NCBI GenBank assembly: GCA_001751085.1
Contig: MAXP01000053.1
Span: 1-15,557, forward strand
Source of the DNA: Desulfobacterales bacterium C00003060
GTDB lineage: Bacteria; Desulfobacterota; Desulfobacteria; Desulfobacterales; C00003060
DNA length: 15,557 nucleotides
Direction: 5' to 3'
The notes beneath the pieces were generated by a model. It saw only the letters and a program-made list of their open reading frames with translations, ran no database searches and had not been told where the DNA came from. The first letter of the stretch is position 1. Every line of letters starts with the position of its first letter. The position numbers and the translations under genes were made by a program. This document shows positions 15,027-15,557 of the stretch, piece after piece.

Positions 15027-15557
15027 ATGACCATTGAGAGAACCAAAATCCTCTTAGACACCATACGAAGACTCCTCAGACGAGGGGCCACGGTGCATCT
15101 TCACAAGATTGTCAACAAGACCCATAGTGCAGACCTGGCCGTGGTCTTCCGGTTTTTGACACTCCCAGAACAGGAAACTCTTTTTGATTTCATGGATACT
15201 GTTGAACATAAGGCCATGTTCTTCAGTGAATTGGAAGAAGAGTTACTCGTTAAGCTGATCGAAGACATGCCTGCCGAAAAGATCACGGAGATCTTGGAGC
15301 AGATGCCCAACGATGACGTGGCAGACCTGCTCGGGAAACTCTCTGATGAGCGGGCCAAGGCCCTCCTTGATCTTATGACGAAGGAAGAGTCAGAACAGGT
15401 GGAGGGGCTGCTCCGTTATGATGAACAGACCGCTGGTGGCATCATGCTCCCGGACTTCATCGCCCTGAAGGAGGAGACTACCGCGAGAGAGGCCATCGAG
15501 GCCTTGCAGAAAGAGTACGTAGATATTGAGATGCCTTTTTATCTGTATGTGGTTGAC
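15027..15557 (+). CDS. mgtE: Magnesium transporter MgtE, 5' part (truncated by window)
   Basis: The frame is open from ATG 15027 to the last base (177 residues) with no stop, so the gene continues beyond the window. The MgtE N-terminal cytoplasmic helical domain spans about 30-130, with the repeated pattern LIEDMPAEKITEILEQMP and LLGKLSDERAKALLDLM. It is followed by YDEQTAGGIMLPDFIAL (131-147), the start of the CBS pair, and FYLYVVD at the edge. In characterised MgtE these domains sense cytosolic magnesium and gate a dimeric channel whose five-helix pore would lie downstream. AAGGAAA precedes the start. The 38-base gap suggests transcription with the SurA-like gene. Confidence 0.93.
   Translation, partial: MTIERTKILLDTIRRLLRRGATVHLHKIVNKTHSADLAVVFRFLTLPEQETLFDFMDTVEHKAMFFSELEEELLVKLIEDMPAEKITEILEQMPNDDVADLLGKLSDERAKALLDLMTKEESEQVEGLLRYDEQTAGGIMLPDFIALKEETTAREAIEALQKEYVDIEMPFYLYVVD

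Overview
The window looks like a chromosomal stretch from a Gram-negative, probably anaerobic, deltaproteobacterium (Desulfobacterota). The evidence is lipoproteins with lipoboxes, a UB2H-type class A penicillin-binding protein, a SurA-like chaperone, a cobalamin-type radical SAM protein, and spacers filled with short degenerate tandem repeats of a kind common in that group. The taxonomy is inferred from gene content and style; there is no rRNA or other marker. No tRNA, rRNA, CRISPR array, intact insertion sequence or phage gene was seen.

Block 1 (about 1-4540) holds a plus-strand ROK-family sugar kinase. It converges on and overlaps a minus-strand pair: a bifunctional PBP1B-type peptidoglycan synthase and, overlapping its 3' end by 20 bases, a TPR lipoprotein with a proline-rich linker. 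That pair reads as a synthase with its outer-membrane activator (LpoP-like). The block is bracketed by two copies, in opposite orientation, of a roughly 158-bp element with terminal inverted repeats.

Block 2 (4541-5443) holds one small unrecognised gene with a very basic tail, behind a leader that can fold, followed by a spacer ending in 7-base tandem units.

Block 3 (5444-9224, minus strand) is a three-gene operon: a membrane diguanylate cyclase (HAMP-GGDEF), a coiled-coil lipoprotein, and a B12-binding/radical SAM protein with a TPR-like tail. This is the most unusual gene combination here and has no function I recognise. The radical SAM gene is visibly A+T-richer than the rest.

Block 4 (9225-10311) is about 1.1 kb without a convincing gene. 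It is dense in hairpins, repeated 14-mers and 7/8-base tandem repeats, and includes a candidate small RNA on the minus strand.

Block 5 (10312-15557, plus strand) is housekeeping: mfd (transcription-repair coupling), a SurA-like periplasmic peptidyl-prolyl isomerase, and the 5' part of an mgtE magnesium transporter cut by the window edge.
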